64,000 nt of DNA from Thiotrichaceae bacterium UBA4486 (GTDB lineage: Bacteria > Pseudomonadota > Gammaproteobacteria > Eutrophobiales > Eutrophobiaceae). Shown piece by piece: positions 1-7,974 of the stretch (position 1 is its first letter; the number at the start of each line of letters is the position of its first letter). The translations under genes were made by a program, and so were the position numbers. The notes below the pieces were generated by a model. That model did no database searches. It saw only the letters and a list, made by a program, of their open reading frames with translations, and had not been told where the DNA came from. The stretch lies in contig DGNS01000009.1 of NCBI GenBank assembly GCA_002389045.1, positions 416,460 to 480,459 of the forward strand. Reading direction: 5' to 3'.

Positions 1-1
1 C

Positions 2-505
2 GGGCAACACGCGGTTTACTTTGCCGCGCACCTGCCGCACCTGCACTGGCAACCCTCGGATCGTGGCGTGATGATTGAGGGCATGCACATGTGGTTTGAC
101 GAGGCCGGCCTGTCCAATATCCGACCACCACAAATTCTGGACGTTGAACTGGATCCGTGGCCGGTCACCCGCTTTGACGGCGTTTTTACCGCCAACACGC
201 TGCATATCATGAGCTGGAATCACGTACAGTTATTATTTCACCGTCTCGGCACATATCTGCCGCCGGGCGGCCTGTTTGTTTGTTACGGCCCCTTCAACAG
301 GGGTGGACAATATTCAAGTGAAAGTAACGCACGGTTTGATCAGTGGCTGAAACGGCAGGACCCGGTCAGTGCCATCCGTGATATCGATGATCTTGAACAA
401 CTGGCTGTAAAACAGGAAATTGAACTCGAATCCAATGTGGACATGCCCGCCAACAACCGCATCCTGGTCTGGAAGAAATCACCGGTTGCAGGGATACAAT
501 TCTGA
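2..505 (+). CDS. DUF938 family SAM-dependent methyltransferase (3' part)
   Basis: The reading frame is open from base 2, so the gene begins outside the window; only the last 167 codons are present. The first visible residues (GQHAVYFAAHLPHL) are the end of a Rossmann-type SAM-binding loop. Downstream come the DUF938 hallmarks VFTANTLHIMSW, LPPGGLFVCYGPFN and the C-terminal PANNRILVWKK. Family members are about 200 residues long, so little is missing. The substrate of the family is not known. The gene converges on the minus-strand Rap1a/Tai-like gene and overlaps its 3' end by 27 bases. Family is confident; function is not. Confidence 0.85.
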   Translation, partial: GQHAVYFAAHLPHLHWQPSDRGVMIEGMHMWFDEAGLSNIRPPQILDVELDPWPVTRFDGVFTANTLHIMSWNHVQLLFHRLGTYLPPGGLFVCYGPFNRGGQYSSESNARFDQWLKRQDPVSAIRDIDDLEQLAVKQEIELESNVDMPANNRILVWKKSPVAGIQF

Positions 506-889
506 CAAAACAGTATTGGCCGCAACAACAGCCGGTTTTTGCAGCAATTCCGGATCTTGCCGAATACCCTTGATCACGGTTCTTGCCAGGGTTTCCTCCA
601 CGGCATCCGCGGGCAAACAGACTTCCGGAACATCGTCATCATGATAACAATCACAGGGCGTCACATACCAGTGACACACCATACCCTCCGTGTGTGTAAA
701 CCCGGACGCCAGAGCGGTTTCGCAGGCATCGACCAGACGGGCTCCGTTGATGGAATCCGCCTGAGCCGATGCAAACATCAGATAGAGAATGACAATCCGT
801 GATACGTTGCGGACAAACACAGTAATTATTTGTGGTTCCTCAGCAAAATCTGTGGGTGGCAGTTTTCTCGCCGTGGTCGCCAGGTGCAT
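479..889 (-). CDS. Rap1a/Tai-family secreted protein
   Basis: The C-terminal 90 residues fit the Rap1a/Tai immunity-protein fold: cysteines near the start of the domain, in the middle (HWYVTPCDCYHDDDVPEVC) and at the end (LYPC), plus a helix ending in PAVVAANTVL. The open frame begins at an ATG at 889, but the likely start is a later GTG or ATG preceding VILYLMFASAQA, a good short signal peptide, which gives a mature protein of about 95 residues. Family members are periplasmic; some protect against peptidoglycan-amidase toxins, while many chromosomal copies have no known partner. No toxin gene is adjacent here, so an immunity role is not supported by context. Confidence 0.6.
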   Translation of the reverse strand: MHLATTARKLPPTDFAEEPQIITVFVRNVSRIVILYLMFASAQADSINGARLVDACETALASGFTHTEGMVCHWYVTPCDCYHDDDVPEVCLPADAVEETLARTVIKGIRQDPELLQKPAVVAANTVLSELYPCNR

Positions 890-962
890 TATGTTCAGGA
901 AATATTGATGACCGGGACAGCCACTGATCGGGAAGTATTTCTACACCGCATTTTTATGCTCT

Positions 963-1140
963 CGCCAAGCACGCCATGAACGCCAAGGAAATCATCCACA
1001 CTATTCATGAAGTCGGATCCCGTGAGATGGACGAAGAGCAGGCATAGGGTATATGGAATTCGGGATAGCACCATTTCGCCATATTCTACATTCCGTTTCC
1101 GTTATTATTTTTCCTGGCGTGCCTGGCGTCCTGGCGAGAG
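963..1140. repeat. Inverted-repeat scar around a 23-codon ORF
   Basis: A run rich in cgccaag/cgcc units (about 961-993) recurs as an imperfect inverted copy at about 1107-1140. Between them lies a plus-strand ORF at 976-1047 starting MNAKEIIHTIHEVG. Such repeats commonly surround small GxxExxY-type genes in environmental genomes; here only a stub is left, so this is probably a decayed element. The rest of 890-1182 holds nothing recognisable. Confidence 0.4.
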
Positions 1141-1182
1141 AAAAAATTCTTTGTCCATACCCACAAATTCCGCTGACGTTCC

Positions 1183-1845
1183 TTATTTGTTGAGGTATCG
1201 TTGGTCCCTGAAACTATATACCCAGTCAGGACGATAGACAACAAACAGGGTGATCAGGCCCGAGGTCAGAAATGCTTCGGAAAATCCGAACAAAAGAAAG
1301 TAAGGCAGGTACTCTCCGCTGAGCAGCGACCATTTAAAGACGTTAAATACAACCAGCACCAGCGCAATGGCGAGTCCCGTACAGGCATTGGTCAGCCAGG
1401 CGCCAAAAAAGGCGGAACCATATATGTAGATAAAGAAATGTCGCGGTAATTTGTATTCCAGCAGCAGAAAGATGAAACAGGCCACGGTGACCGGCAAAAC
1501 CGCATTGAGCATGATCGCCGTACCGATGTTCATCCAGAGGGCGTCACGAAACAGGGTGACCAGTACGTTCACCAGCGAAAGACCAAGTACACCCATGCGC
1601 CAGCCGAACATCAGCGCCACAAGCATGGCGCCGAAAAGATGAATATTCAGACCGGAATCAAGCGATACACGCAGCATCGAGACCATGGTCAGAAAGAAAA
1701 TCGCCCACAGCCAGTGGTTGATTCGGCGAATACTGCAGTGTGTTGATGAACGTAAACTGTTTACAATCAACATCACCAACGACACGCTGCACAGGATTGT
1801 CGTCAGGCTGAACCAAACGGGAAAATAATGTCCGGTAAAATCCAG
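1183..1845 (-). CDS. CbiM-like energy-coupling-factor permease, probable CTG start
   Basis: A hydrophobic protein with about six membrane segments and the CbiM-like core LNIHLFGAMLVALMFGWRMG, in which an N-terminal histidine region is normally involved in metal-ion binding. It resembles the short, stand-alone CbiM-type permeases of gammaproteobacteria thought to import cobalt or nickel, but no ATPase or T-component lies next to it, so the substrate is open. The first conventional start (GTG at 1785) has no ribosome-binding site and truncates the first helix. The frame stays open upstream to a CTG at 1845 that is preceded, at 5 bases, by a perfect GGAGG (1851-1855). That start gives 220 residues. 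Confidence 0.6.
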   Translation of the reverse strand: MDFTGHYFPVWFSLTTILCSVSLVMLIVNSLRSSTHCSIRRINHWLWAIFFLTMVSMLRVSLDSGLNIHLFGAMLVALMFGWRMGVLGLSLVNVLVTLFRDALWMNIGTAIMLNAVLPVTVACFIFLLLEYKLPRHFFIYIYGSAFFGAWLTNACTGLAIALVLVVFNVFKWSLLSGEYLPYFLLFGFSEAFLTSGLITLFVVYRPDWVYSFRDQRYLNK

Positions 1846-2130
1846 GTTATCCTCCGGGATAAATGAACAACCATAATGTCAGGTTAGCCCCGACAGGCAA
1901 ATCCGGAACCTGTCAGAACCCGGTAAAATACATACGTTATATTAATAACAGGAAGCAGCGGGTAATTCCAGATACACCATGCCATGCAGAGAGAGATATA
2001 TATTACCCGTTAGCTGATACGTATGCCGGTACAGACAAGGTTGTTCGGAACGGAGGTCAATACTACAATTGTGTATCGGGATAATTCCGGTTTCTTGAGA
2101 AATGACAGGGGAACTGCACAGACCTTCCGG

Positions 2131-3309
2131 TTAACGTGAACTGTTAAGCCCGTACATCGAGTGTTCCCGGGTACATGCCTGCGACTCTTTCCCCCGGCTA
2201 TCAATACCGGCTCCGATATAATCGGTGACTTCAAGACCGAATCCTGAAAGAGCCGGCATCTTTTTCGGTGATCCAAGAACACGGATTTTCCGGATTCCAA
2301 GATCATGTATTATTTGCGAGCCCATGCCTGTCATTCGAAGGTTTTTTCTGCTGTGCAAATTAACAATATTATCCTGTTTATTATCATCCATACTATTATT
2401 GAGCTGATCCAGACTGCTGGTCGAATCGGCCTGGTTCTGCAAAATCACGACTACACCTTTTCCTTGCTGTGAAATGTATTTCAGCGCGGAACGAATACTC
2501 CAGCCGTACTCGTCGGTTATCGTACCGATCAGATCACGTACCGGGTTGTGAACATGTACACGCACTGTAACTGTTTCATCAGCATTAATATATCCACGGG
2601 TCAATGCAAAGTGCTGGTCCTGGTTGATGCTGTCTTCATAGACCACCAGATTGAAGTCACCGAACTCCGTGGAAAGTGTGCGGGTATTCTTTCTCTCAAT
2701 GGTTTTTTCATTCTGGATACGAAATTCGATCAAATCCGCAATTGTTCCGATTCGGATATTGTGTTTTTTGGCAAACACCTCCAGATCCGGCCGCCTCGCC
2801 ATTGTGCCGTCTTCATTAAGCACTTCTACAATGACCGCCGACGGCTTCAGTCCCGCCAGCCTGGCAAGGTCGCACCCGGCTTCAGTATGACCGGCGCGGG
2901 TCAGTACACCCCCGGGTTGCGCCATCAGCGGAAAAATATAACCCGGCTGTACAAGATCGGCCGGCGTGGCGGCATCGGCTATTGCGGACCGGATGGTCCG
3001 CGCACGATCCGCTGCAGAAATACCCTTGGTGACTCCCCGCGACGCATTGATTGACATGGTGAAATTTGTCCCATGATGGCAATTGTTCTGGTTCACCATC
3101 ATGGGCAAATCAATTTGCCGGCATTGTTCCCTGGTCAGGGTAAGACATATCAGGCCACGGCCATAATTCGCCATGAAATTGATGTCATCCGGCGTCGCTT
3201 TTTCCGCGGCGATGAGAAGATCGCCTTCATTTTCGCGATCCTCATCATCCATAACAAGAACCATCCTGCCGTTACGCAGGTCATCGATAATATCCTGAAT
3301 CCTGTCCAT
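2131..3309 (-). CDS. ribB: 3,4-dihydroxy-2-butanone 4-phosphate synthase with degenerate RibA-like tail
   Basis: Residues 1-205 are a complete RibB domain: the acidic DDEDRENEGDL loop, HHGTNFT and GHTEAGCDL. RibB converts ribulose 5-phosphate to formate and the four-carbon unit of riboflavin. Residues from about 205 align with GTP cyclohydrolase II, but the zinc-binding cysteine segment is replaced by a stretch reading DLIGTITDEYGWS with no cysteine, so GTP cyclohydrolase II activity is unlikely. RibB proteins with such RibA-like tails are known in gammaproteobacteria. The gene follows the GcvT-like gene by 40 bases and is probably the last gene of the ABC-transporter operon that starts at 9240. 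It may boost flavin supply for the many flavoenzymes encoded nearby (inference). Confidence 0.9.
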   Translation of the reverse strand: MDRIQDIIDDLRNGRMVLVMDDEDRENEGDLLIAAEKATPDDINFMANYGRGLICLTLTREQCRQIDLPMMVNQNNCHHGTNFTMSINASRGVTKGISAADRARTIRSAIADAATPADLVQPGYIFPLMAQPGGVLTRAGHTEAGCDLARLAGLKPSAVIVEVLNEDGTMARRPDLEVFAKKHNIRIGTIADLIEFRIQNEKTIERKNTRTLSTEFGDFNLVVYEDSINQDQHFALTRGYINADETVTVRVHVHNPVRDLIGTITDEYGWSIRSALKYISQQGKGVVVILQNQADSTSSLDQLNNSMDDNKQDNIVNLHSRKNLRMTGMGSQIIHDLGIRKIRVLGSPKKMPALSGFGLEVTDYIGAGIDSRGKESQACTREHSMYGLNSSR

Positions 3310-3349
3310 AACTGTTATTTATGCGCGCCTGTAAAATCGCGGTACAGCA

Positions 3350-4453
3350 TCAGGAAGTGCGCTTGACCTTGTCGGGATCCAGTATCGGCATGGTACCGGT
3401 TTTAGCTCCGGATTTTATACTGTCACCGTGCACCTCAAGGGTAATACCCGGCCTGGCGTATTCCTTGTCGATGCGAACCATTGCGATGGACTTGTTCAGT
3501 ACTATTGAATAACAGGGGGCTGTCACAAACCCTATTTTACTGTCTCCATCATATATTGCTGCATCGGCTTCGAGCAGTTCGTCGGTATCTGCAACGATGC
3601 TCCATGTCGTGGTCTTTTCCTTGCCCATGGCATCCATGCATGCTTTCTTGCCGCGATAATCGCCTTTTTTATCCTTGGATACGGCGAATCCAAGGCCGAC
3701 ATCCCATGGCGTGGAATCCTCGTTCATATCATATGGATAAAACAACAGTGCAGCTTCCACCCTGATGGCGTCGATACAGTTGAATGAACAGGGAATAATG
3801 CCTTCTGATTTCCCGTTTTCCAGAATAGCATCCCATATCGGAACAATATCCTCAGCCTTTGCGAATATTTCATAACCCCTCTCACCGGAATAACCCGTAC
3901 GGGAAATCATGCAATGACGATCGAAAAGTGTTGTCGGGATCTGATGGAAATATTTCAGTTCGTGCAGATTACATGGCGTGTACTTATCCAGGAAATCCAC
4001 TGATTTCGGACCTTGCAAGGAGATATCGTGCAAATCATCATCGAATTCAATCTTTACATCCTTGCCCTTTGCCGATTTCTCAAGTTGCTCCATGGCAGTG
4101 CCGCCACCATGCACCAGCATGATATCATTTGGCCGGATATGAAAAATAATGCAATCGTCGGTAATACCGCCGTCATCATTCAGGATAATGCCATATGCTG
4201 ATTTTCCGGGATAAATTTTTTCCATATCACGGGTAAACACGTGATCAGCGACCGCCTTGGCGTCCGGTCCGGTAATATGAATTTTCTTGAGACCGGAAAC
4301 ATCGAAAAGCCCCGCGGCATTACGGACTGCTTCGTGTTCCAGTCGCAATTCCTGGTCATACTCCCACGGCACATCCATACCGTTCCAGTCATCCAGTTTT
4401 GCGCCAAGCGCTTCGTGGCGCGCTCTCAATGCGGATTGTCTCGGGCTGGTCAT
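3350..4453 (-). CDS. GcvT-family folate-dependent aminomethyltransferase-like protein
   Basis: A 367-residue protein of the T-protein/aminomethyltransferase family. The conserved aspartate region is present (DDGGITDDCIIFHI), as are the folate-side SRTGYSGERGYEI motif and a C-terminal barrel domain (FVTAPCYS). Family members bind tetrahydrofolate and move C1 units from amines or sulfonium compounds: GcvT, DmdA, and the folate domains of dimethylglycine and sarcosine enzymes. It lacks the signature segments I recall for DMSP demethylase, and no P- or H-protein gene is adjacent, so it is probably not part of the glycine cleavage complex. Position between livF and ribB in one operon suggests demethylation of an imported N-methyl compound (inference). 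Confidence 0.75.
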   Translation of the reverse strand: MTSPRQSALRARHEALGAKLDDWNGMDVPWEYDQELRLEHEAVRNAAGLFDVSGLKKIHITGPDAKAVADHVFTRDMEKIYPGKSAYGIILNDDGGITDDCIIFHIRPNDIMLVHGGGTAMEQLEKSAKGKDVKIEFDDDLHDISLQGPKSVDFLDKYTPCNLHELKYFHQIPTTLFDRHCMISRTGYSGERGYEIFAKAEDIVPIWDAILENGKSEGIIPCSFNCIDAIRVEAALLFYPYDMNEDSTPWDVGLGFAVSKDKKGDYRGKKACMDAMGKEKTTTWSIVADTDELLEADAAIYDGDSKIGFVTAPCYSIVLNKSIAMVRIDKEYARPGITLEVHGDSIKSGAKTGTMPILDPDKVKRTS

Positions 4454-4490
4454 TATTACCTCCTACAATATTTGTATTAGTTCAATCAAG

Positions 4491-5198
4491 TCAGATTCCC
4501 AGATAGGCCTTGCGGACATGTTCATTATCCATCAGGCCTGAAGCCTCGCCTTCCAGGGCGATATTACCGGTCTCAAGAACGTAGCCATGCCGTGCCAGTT
4601 CGAGTGCCAGTTCGGCATTCTGTTCCACCAGAACGATAGATACGCCCTGTTTATTAATATCACGCAGTATACGTGCAATCTCCTGCACGATAACCGGCGC
4701 CAGACCCAGTGAAGGTTCATCAAGCAATAATAATTTCGGCCTGGACATCAGCGCCCGTCCAATAGCAACCATCTGCTGTTCACCGCCGCTCATGGTCCTG
4801 GCTGACTGATTTCTGCGCTCGCGTAATCTCGGAAAATGTTCGAAGACCATCTCCAGGTCCTGCTCGATACCGTTAACATCAACGCGTGTAAACGCACCCA
4901 GGCGGAGATTTTCGATTACCGTCAAATCCTTGAAAACACGCCTTCCTTCCGGGACGTGGGCAATCCCGAGTTTGAGGATCCTGTCGGCAGATAACTGTTC
5001 TATGCGGTTTCCATCAAAGATAATCACACCGGCGCTGGGATGGTCCAGACCGGAAATCGTGCGTAGAGTTGTACTTTTACCGGCACCATTGGAGCCGATT
5101 AAGGTAACGAAATCACCTTCCTCGACCTGAAGGGAAATACCCTTTAACGCCGCTACATGGCCATAATGAACATGAATATCCTTGACCTCCAGCAGCAT
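4491..5198 (-). CDS. livF: Branched-chain-type ABC transporter ATP-binding protein LivF (copy 1)
   Basis: 235 residues. Walker A is GSNGAGKS (about 36-43), the signature motif is MSGGEQQM, and Walker B is LLLLDEPSLGL; the length is typical of LivF. It would be the second cytoplasmic ATPase of a HAAT-family importer. It lies one base after livG in a tight five-gene transporter operon. The cargo cannot be read from the ATPase. Confidence 0.93.
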   Translation of the reverse strand: MLLEVKDIHVHYGHVAALKGISLQVEEGDFVTLIGSNGAGKSTTLRTISGLDHPSAGVIIFDGNRIEQLSADRILKLGIAHVPEGRRVFKDLTVIENLRLGAFTRVDVNGIEQDLEMVFEHFPRLRERRNQSARTMSGGEQQMVAIGRALMSRPKLLLLDEPSLGLAPVIVQEIARILRDINKQGVSIVLVEQNAELALELARHGYVLETGNIALEGEASGLMDNEHVRKAYLGI

Positions 5199-5199
5199 A

Positions 5200-5955
5200 T
5201 CAATTTGCCCCGCCGAGATAGGCTTCTATCACTTTATCATTGCTGCGAACTTCTTCAGGAGTTCCCTGCGCCAGCAGTTGCCCGAAATTCAGTACAGTCA
5301 GATAATTGCAAAGACCCATAACCGCTTTCATATCGTGTTCTACCAGTACAATTGTAATACCGGACTCCCGTACCTTGCGTGTCAGCTCCATCATGTGATT
5401 GGTTTCCTCGGGATTCATTCCCGCGAAGGGCTCATCCATTAACATGAGTTTCGGTTCGGAAACAAGCGCAATCGAAATCGCCAATGCACGTTGTGAGCCC
5501 AATGGGAGTTCGGAGGCCAGTTGGTCCCTGCGTTCACTCAGGCCCATGAATTCCAGAACCTCCATAACCTTGTCTGCCGCCTGCCTCTGTTTTTGTTTGT
5601 CCAGGCCCAGAATGGCCGAAAAAAGATCGGTTCGCGCCCTGGTATGACATCCAACCAGCGCATTTTCAAATACCGTCATTTCCTGGAACAATGTTGTTTC
5701 CTGGAATGTCCTGACAATCCCCATTTCGGCGATTTGATGCGGCTTCCTTCCGGAAATGGACTGTCCCTGGTAGTGAATGTCTCCGCTGGTTGGCTTGTAA
5801 AAGCCGGCAATGTTTTTAAACATGGTACTTTTGCCGGCACCATTGGGACCAATCAATCCCCGAATTTCACCCTCGTCAACATGAAAGCTGATGTTATCAA
5901 GAGCAGTAAGACCACCAAACTGCTTGGTTACATTTTTAACTTCCAGTATTGGCAT
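5200..5955 (-). CDS. livG: Branched-chain-type ABC transporter ATP-binding protein LivG (copy 1)
   Basis: 251 residues with Walker A GPNGAGKS and Walker B LMLMDEPFAGMNPEE followed by the LivG-typical MNPEET segment. The usual LSGGQ signature is altered: the equivalent region reads ELPLGSQRALAIS, a variation often seen in LivG-like ATPases. It partners livF and the two permeases. The gap to livM is 17 bases. Confidence 0.92.
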   Translation of the reverse strand: MPILEVKNVTKQFGGLTALDNISFHVDEGEIRGLIGPNGAGKSTMFKNIAGFYKPTSGDIHYQGQSISGRKPHQIAEMGIVRTFQETTLFQEMTVFENALVGCHTRARTDLFSAILGLDKQKQRQAADKVMEVLEFMGLSERRDQLASELPLGSQRALAISIALVSEPKLMLMDEPFAGMNPEETNHMMELTRKVRESGITIVLVEHDMKAVMGLCNYLTVLNFGQLLAQGTPEEVRSNDKVIEAYLGGAN

Positions 5956-5972
5956 GATTATATTTTCAACAG

Positions 5973-6965
5973 CTATTCATCGGTTAACGGCGGCTCGACA
6001 ACTTCAGAACCGATAAACCAGGCTTTAAGCTTGCCTGGAATACTTTCCAGTCCCAGTGGCAGGAACAATATTGACAGGATCAGAACAGCACCATAAATGG
6101 CCGGCCTTATTTCATCAAATCCACGTATGGATTCATCGAACATGGTCAGTACAATGACACCGATTATGGGACCATAGAATTTGTTATAACCCCCGACGAT
6201 TACCCATATCAGAATGAAAACCATGAAGCCTATTCCATACTGATTCGGCGTTATCGTTCCGATATAATGAACCTTCAGCGCACCGGCGATACCCACGAAA
6301 AAAGATCCGGTAATGAACGCCAGGGCGCGGTAGCGCCAGGTATCGACACCCACTGACTCGGCCAGGGGCGCCTTCCAGTGCACCGAGTGCAGGGTCAGTC
6401 CCACTCTCGATTTTTCAATACGGTAGAGCAGAAAAAGACAAATCGATACCACGGTTAATGCCAGGTAGTAATAGGGAATCGGATCCATAAAATCTATATC
6501 ACCAATCATTGGAGGGGATACACCACTCAGCCCGCCCGTGCCTCCGAACGGATCAAGAAACTGTATCCAGACCAGACGTATGGCCTCACCCGCCGCGAAT
6601 GAACCAATCAGGAAATAGAACTGCGTCATCCTCAGGAGGGGAAAACACAGTAGAGCGGCTACAGCAGCGGATAACAGTCCCGCTGTCGGCAATGTGAACC
6701 ACATACCGAGTTCATAGTTCAGAAACAACAAGGTTGCAGTGTAACCACCGACACCCATCATAACCGCATGTATCAGTGACCATTCACCGGTCAGTGTGAC
6801 GAGACGGTAGCTTGCAACAACAAGCACGTTTATGGTCAGAAATATCAGCAAATCCTGGTGATGAAATTCCAGAAAATGGGGTACTATCAGCAGCACGATA
6901 AGGATAATAAGGCCGACAATGGATCTGATTAGCATATTCATATCGTTATTCGCTGATCCTGACAC
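5973..6965 (-). CDS. livM: Branched-chain-type ABC permease LivM (copy 1)
   Basis: 330 residues, strongly hydrophobic, with about eight to ten membrane helices and the family's conserved cytoplasmic loop around FITGSFFVGIAGAL (about 215-230). The C-terminal 25 residues are polar and cytoplasmic. The start overlaps the end of livH by 20 bases, indicating translational coupling. Confidence 0.92.
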   Translation of the reverse strand: MSGSANNDMNMLIRSIVGLIILIVLLIVPHFLEFHHQDLLIFLTINVLVVASYRLVTLTGEWSLIHAVMMGVGGYTATLLFLNYELGMWFTLPTAGLLSAAVAALLCFPLLRMTQFYFLIGSFAAGEAIRLVWIQFLDPFGGTGGLSGVSPPMIGDIDFMDPIPYYYLALTVVSICLFLLYRIEKSRVGLTLHSVHWKAPLAESVGVDTWRYRALAFITGSFFVGIAGALKVHYIGTITPNQYGIGFMVFILIWVIVGGYNKFYGPIIGVIVLTMFDESIRGFDEIRPAIYGAVLILSILFLPLGLESIPGKLKAWFIGSEVVEPPLTDE

Positions 6966-7815
6966 CCATGATGCCGGTGGGTTTGATAATCAATACAAGC
7001 ACCATCAGTAGCAGGCCGCTGATTGTAGCTATTGTTCCACCAAAATAGACCGTCATGAAAGTATGGAACAGTGCGTAGAGGATGGCAGCCAGAACGGCCC
7101 CCGAGAGACTGCCTACACCACCTACAATGGTAACAATGAAGGCAGTGATAATGACATTATGCCCCATATGTGGATTGATATTGGTCAGCGGCGCCATGAG
7201 AGCACCGGCCAGACCAGCCATTCCCGCACCAACACCAATGGCTATCATGGATATACGATTGATATTGATTCCCTGCAATGCCGATGCCTCCCTGTCCAGC
7301 GCCACGGCACGTAATGCCCAGCCCAGTTTGGTGCGTGCCAGGAAATACCAGAGAGTAACCAGTGCCGCTACCGATATTACCAGGGCAAAGATCCGCTGAT
7401 TGGGAATTCTCAGAAAATCGAACACAACCAGTGTTCCCTGAAAAACCGGTGGCACCTGCTTGGATGGCCCTTCTCCACCTATCAATGTAGCTATTACCTG
7501 GAGTATAAACAACATACCGATAGAACAGATCAGTCCGGCCAGTGGGTCATTACGCGTCGGTCTGAACAGAAATCGTTCCATCAAAAGACCAATCAGTGTT
7601 ACCAGGACTACCGCGACAACGACCGTTGGCAGATAACCCAGTCCTTGCTGGGCATGCAGATACCAGATTGTATAGGCCCCCGCCATAACCAGCTCGCCGT
7701 GGGCGAAATTTACTACGCCCATCACTCCGAAAATCATCACCAGCCCGACAGCAAACAGGGCGTACAGGCCGCCCTGGATCAAACCGTTAATTATTGATTG
7801 GAGAATAAGCTCCAC
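6946..7815 (-). CDS. livH: Branched-chain-type ABC permease LivH (copy 1)
   Basis: 289 residues. The N-terminal LFAVGLVMIFGVMGVVNFAHGELVMAGAY motif region is typical of LivH permeases, and the coupling segment is GVGAGMAGLAGALMAP (about 197-212). It follows the substrate-binding-protein gene after a 159-base gap that contains a strong hairpin. That gap probably lets the binding protein be made in excess over the membrane parts. Confidence 0.92.
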   Translation of the reverse strand: MELILQSIINGLIQGGLYALFAVGLVMIFGVMGVVNFAHGELVMAGAYTIWYLHAQQGLGYLPTVVVAVVLVTLIGLLMERFLFRPTRNDPLAGLICSIGMLFILQVIATLIGGEGPSKQVPPVFQGTLVVFDFLRIPNQRIFALVISVAALVTLWYFLARTKLGWALRAVALDREASALQGININRISMIAIGVGAGMAGLAGALMAPLTNINPHMGHNVIITAFIVTIVGGVGSLSGAVLAAILYALFHTFMTVYFGGTIATISGLLLMVLVLIIKPTGIMGVRISE

Positions 7816-7915
7816 AAATACTCCCCTTGCAGATATTGACTGGACAGTTGTGCATGTTGTGCATGTTGTGTGTCAGGTAACCAACCGCGGTCATCGACGG
7901 GCCGCTAATCCGCTA

Positions 7916-7948
7916 AATACAGGAAGGGATTTAACCCCTTCCTGTATT
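7916..7948 (-). terminator. Intercistronic hairpin between binding-protein gene and livH
   Basis: A perfect 13-base-pair stem (7916-7928 with 7936-7948) around a 7-base loop lies just after the stop codon of the binding-protein gene. It has no long U-run on the minus strand, so it is more likely an RNA-stabilising or attenuating hairpin than a full terminator. Short TGTGCATGT-like direct repeats follow at about 7849-7875. Confidence 0.6.
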
Positions 7949-7974
7949 GTTTCGATTTACCGGCCTGTTACTGA

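Noticed and set aside
3350..4453. Assignment of the GcvT-like protein as DMSP demethylase DmdA.
   Set aside because: The family matches but the diagnostic DmdA segments I recall are absent and no DMSP genes are nearby.
7849..7875. Short TGTGCATGT direct repeats as a possible CRISPR or operator.
   Set aside because: Only two short copies without spacers of constant length; no CRISPR arrays or cas genes exist in the window.
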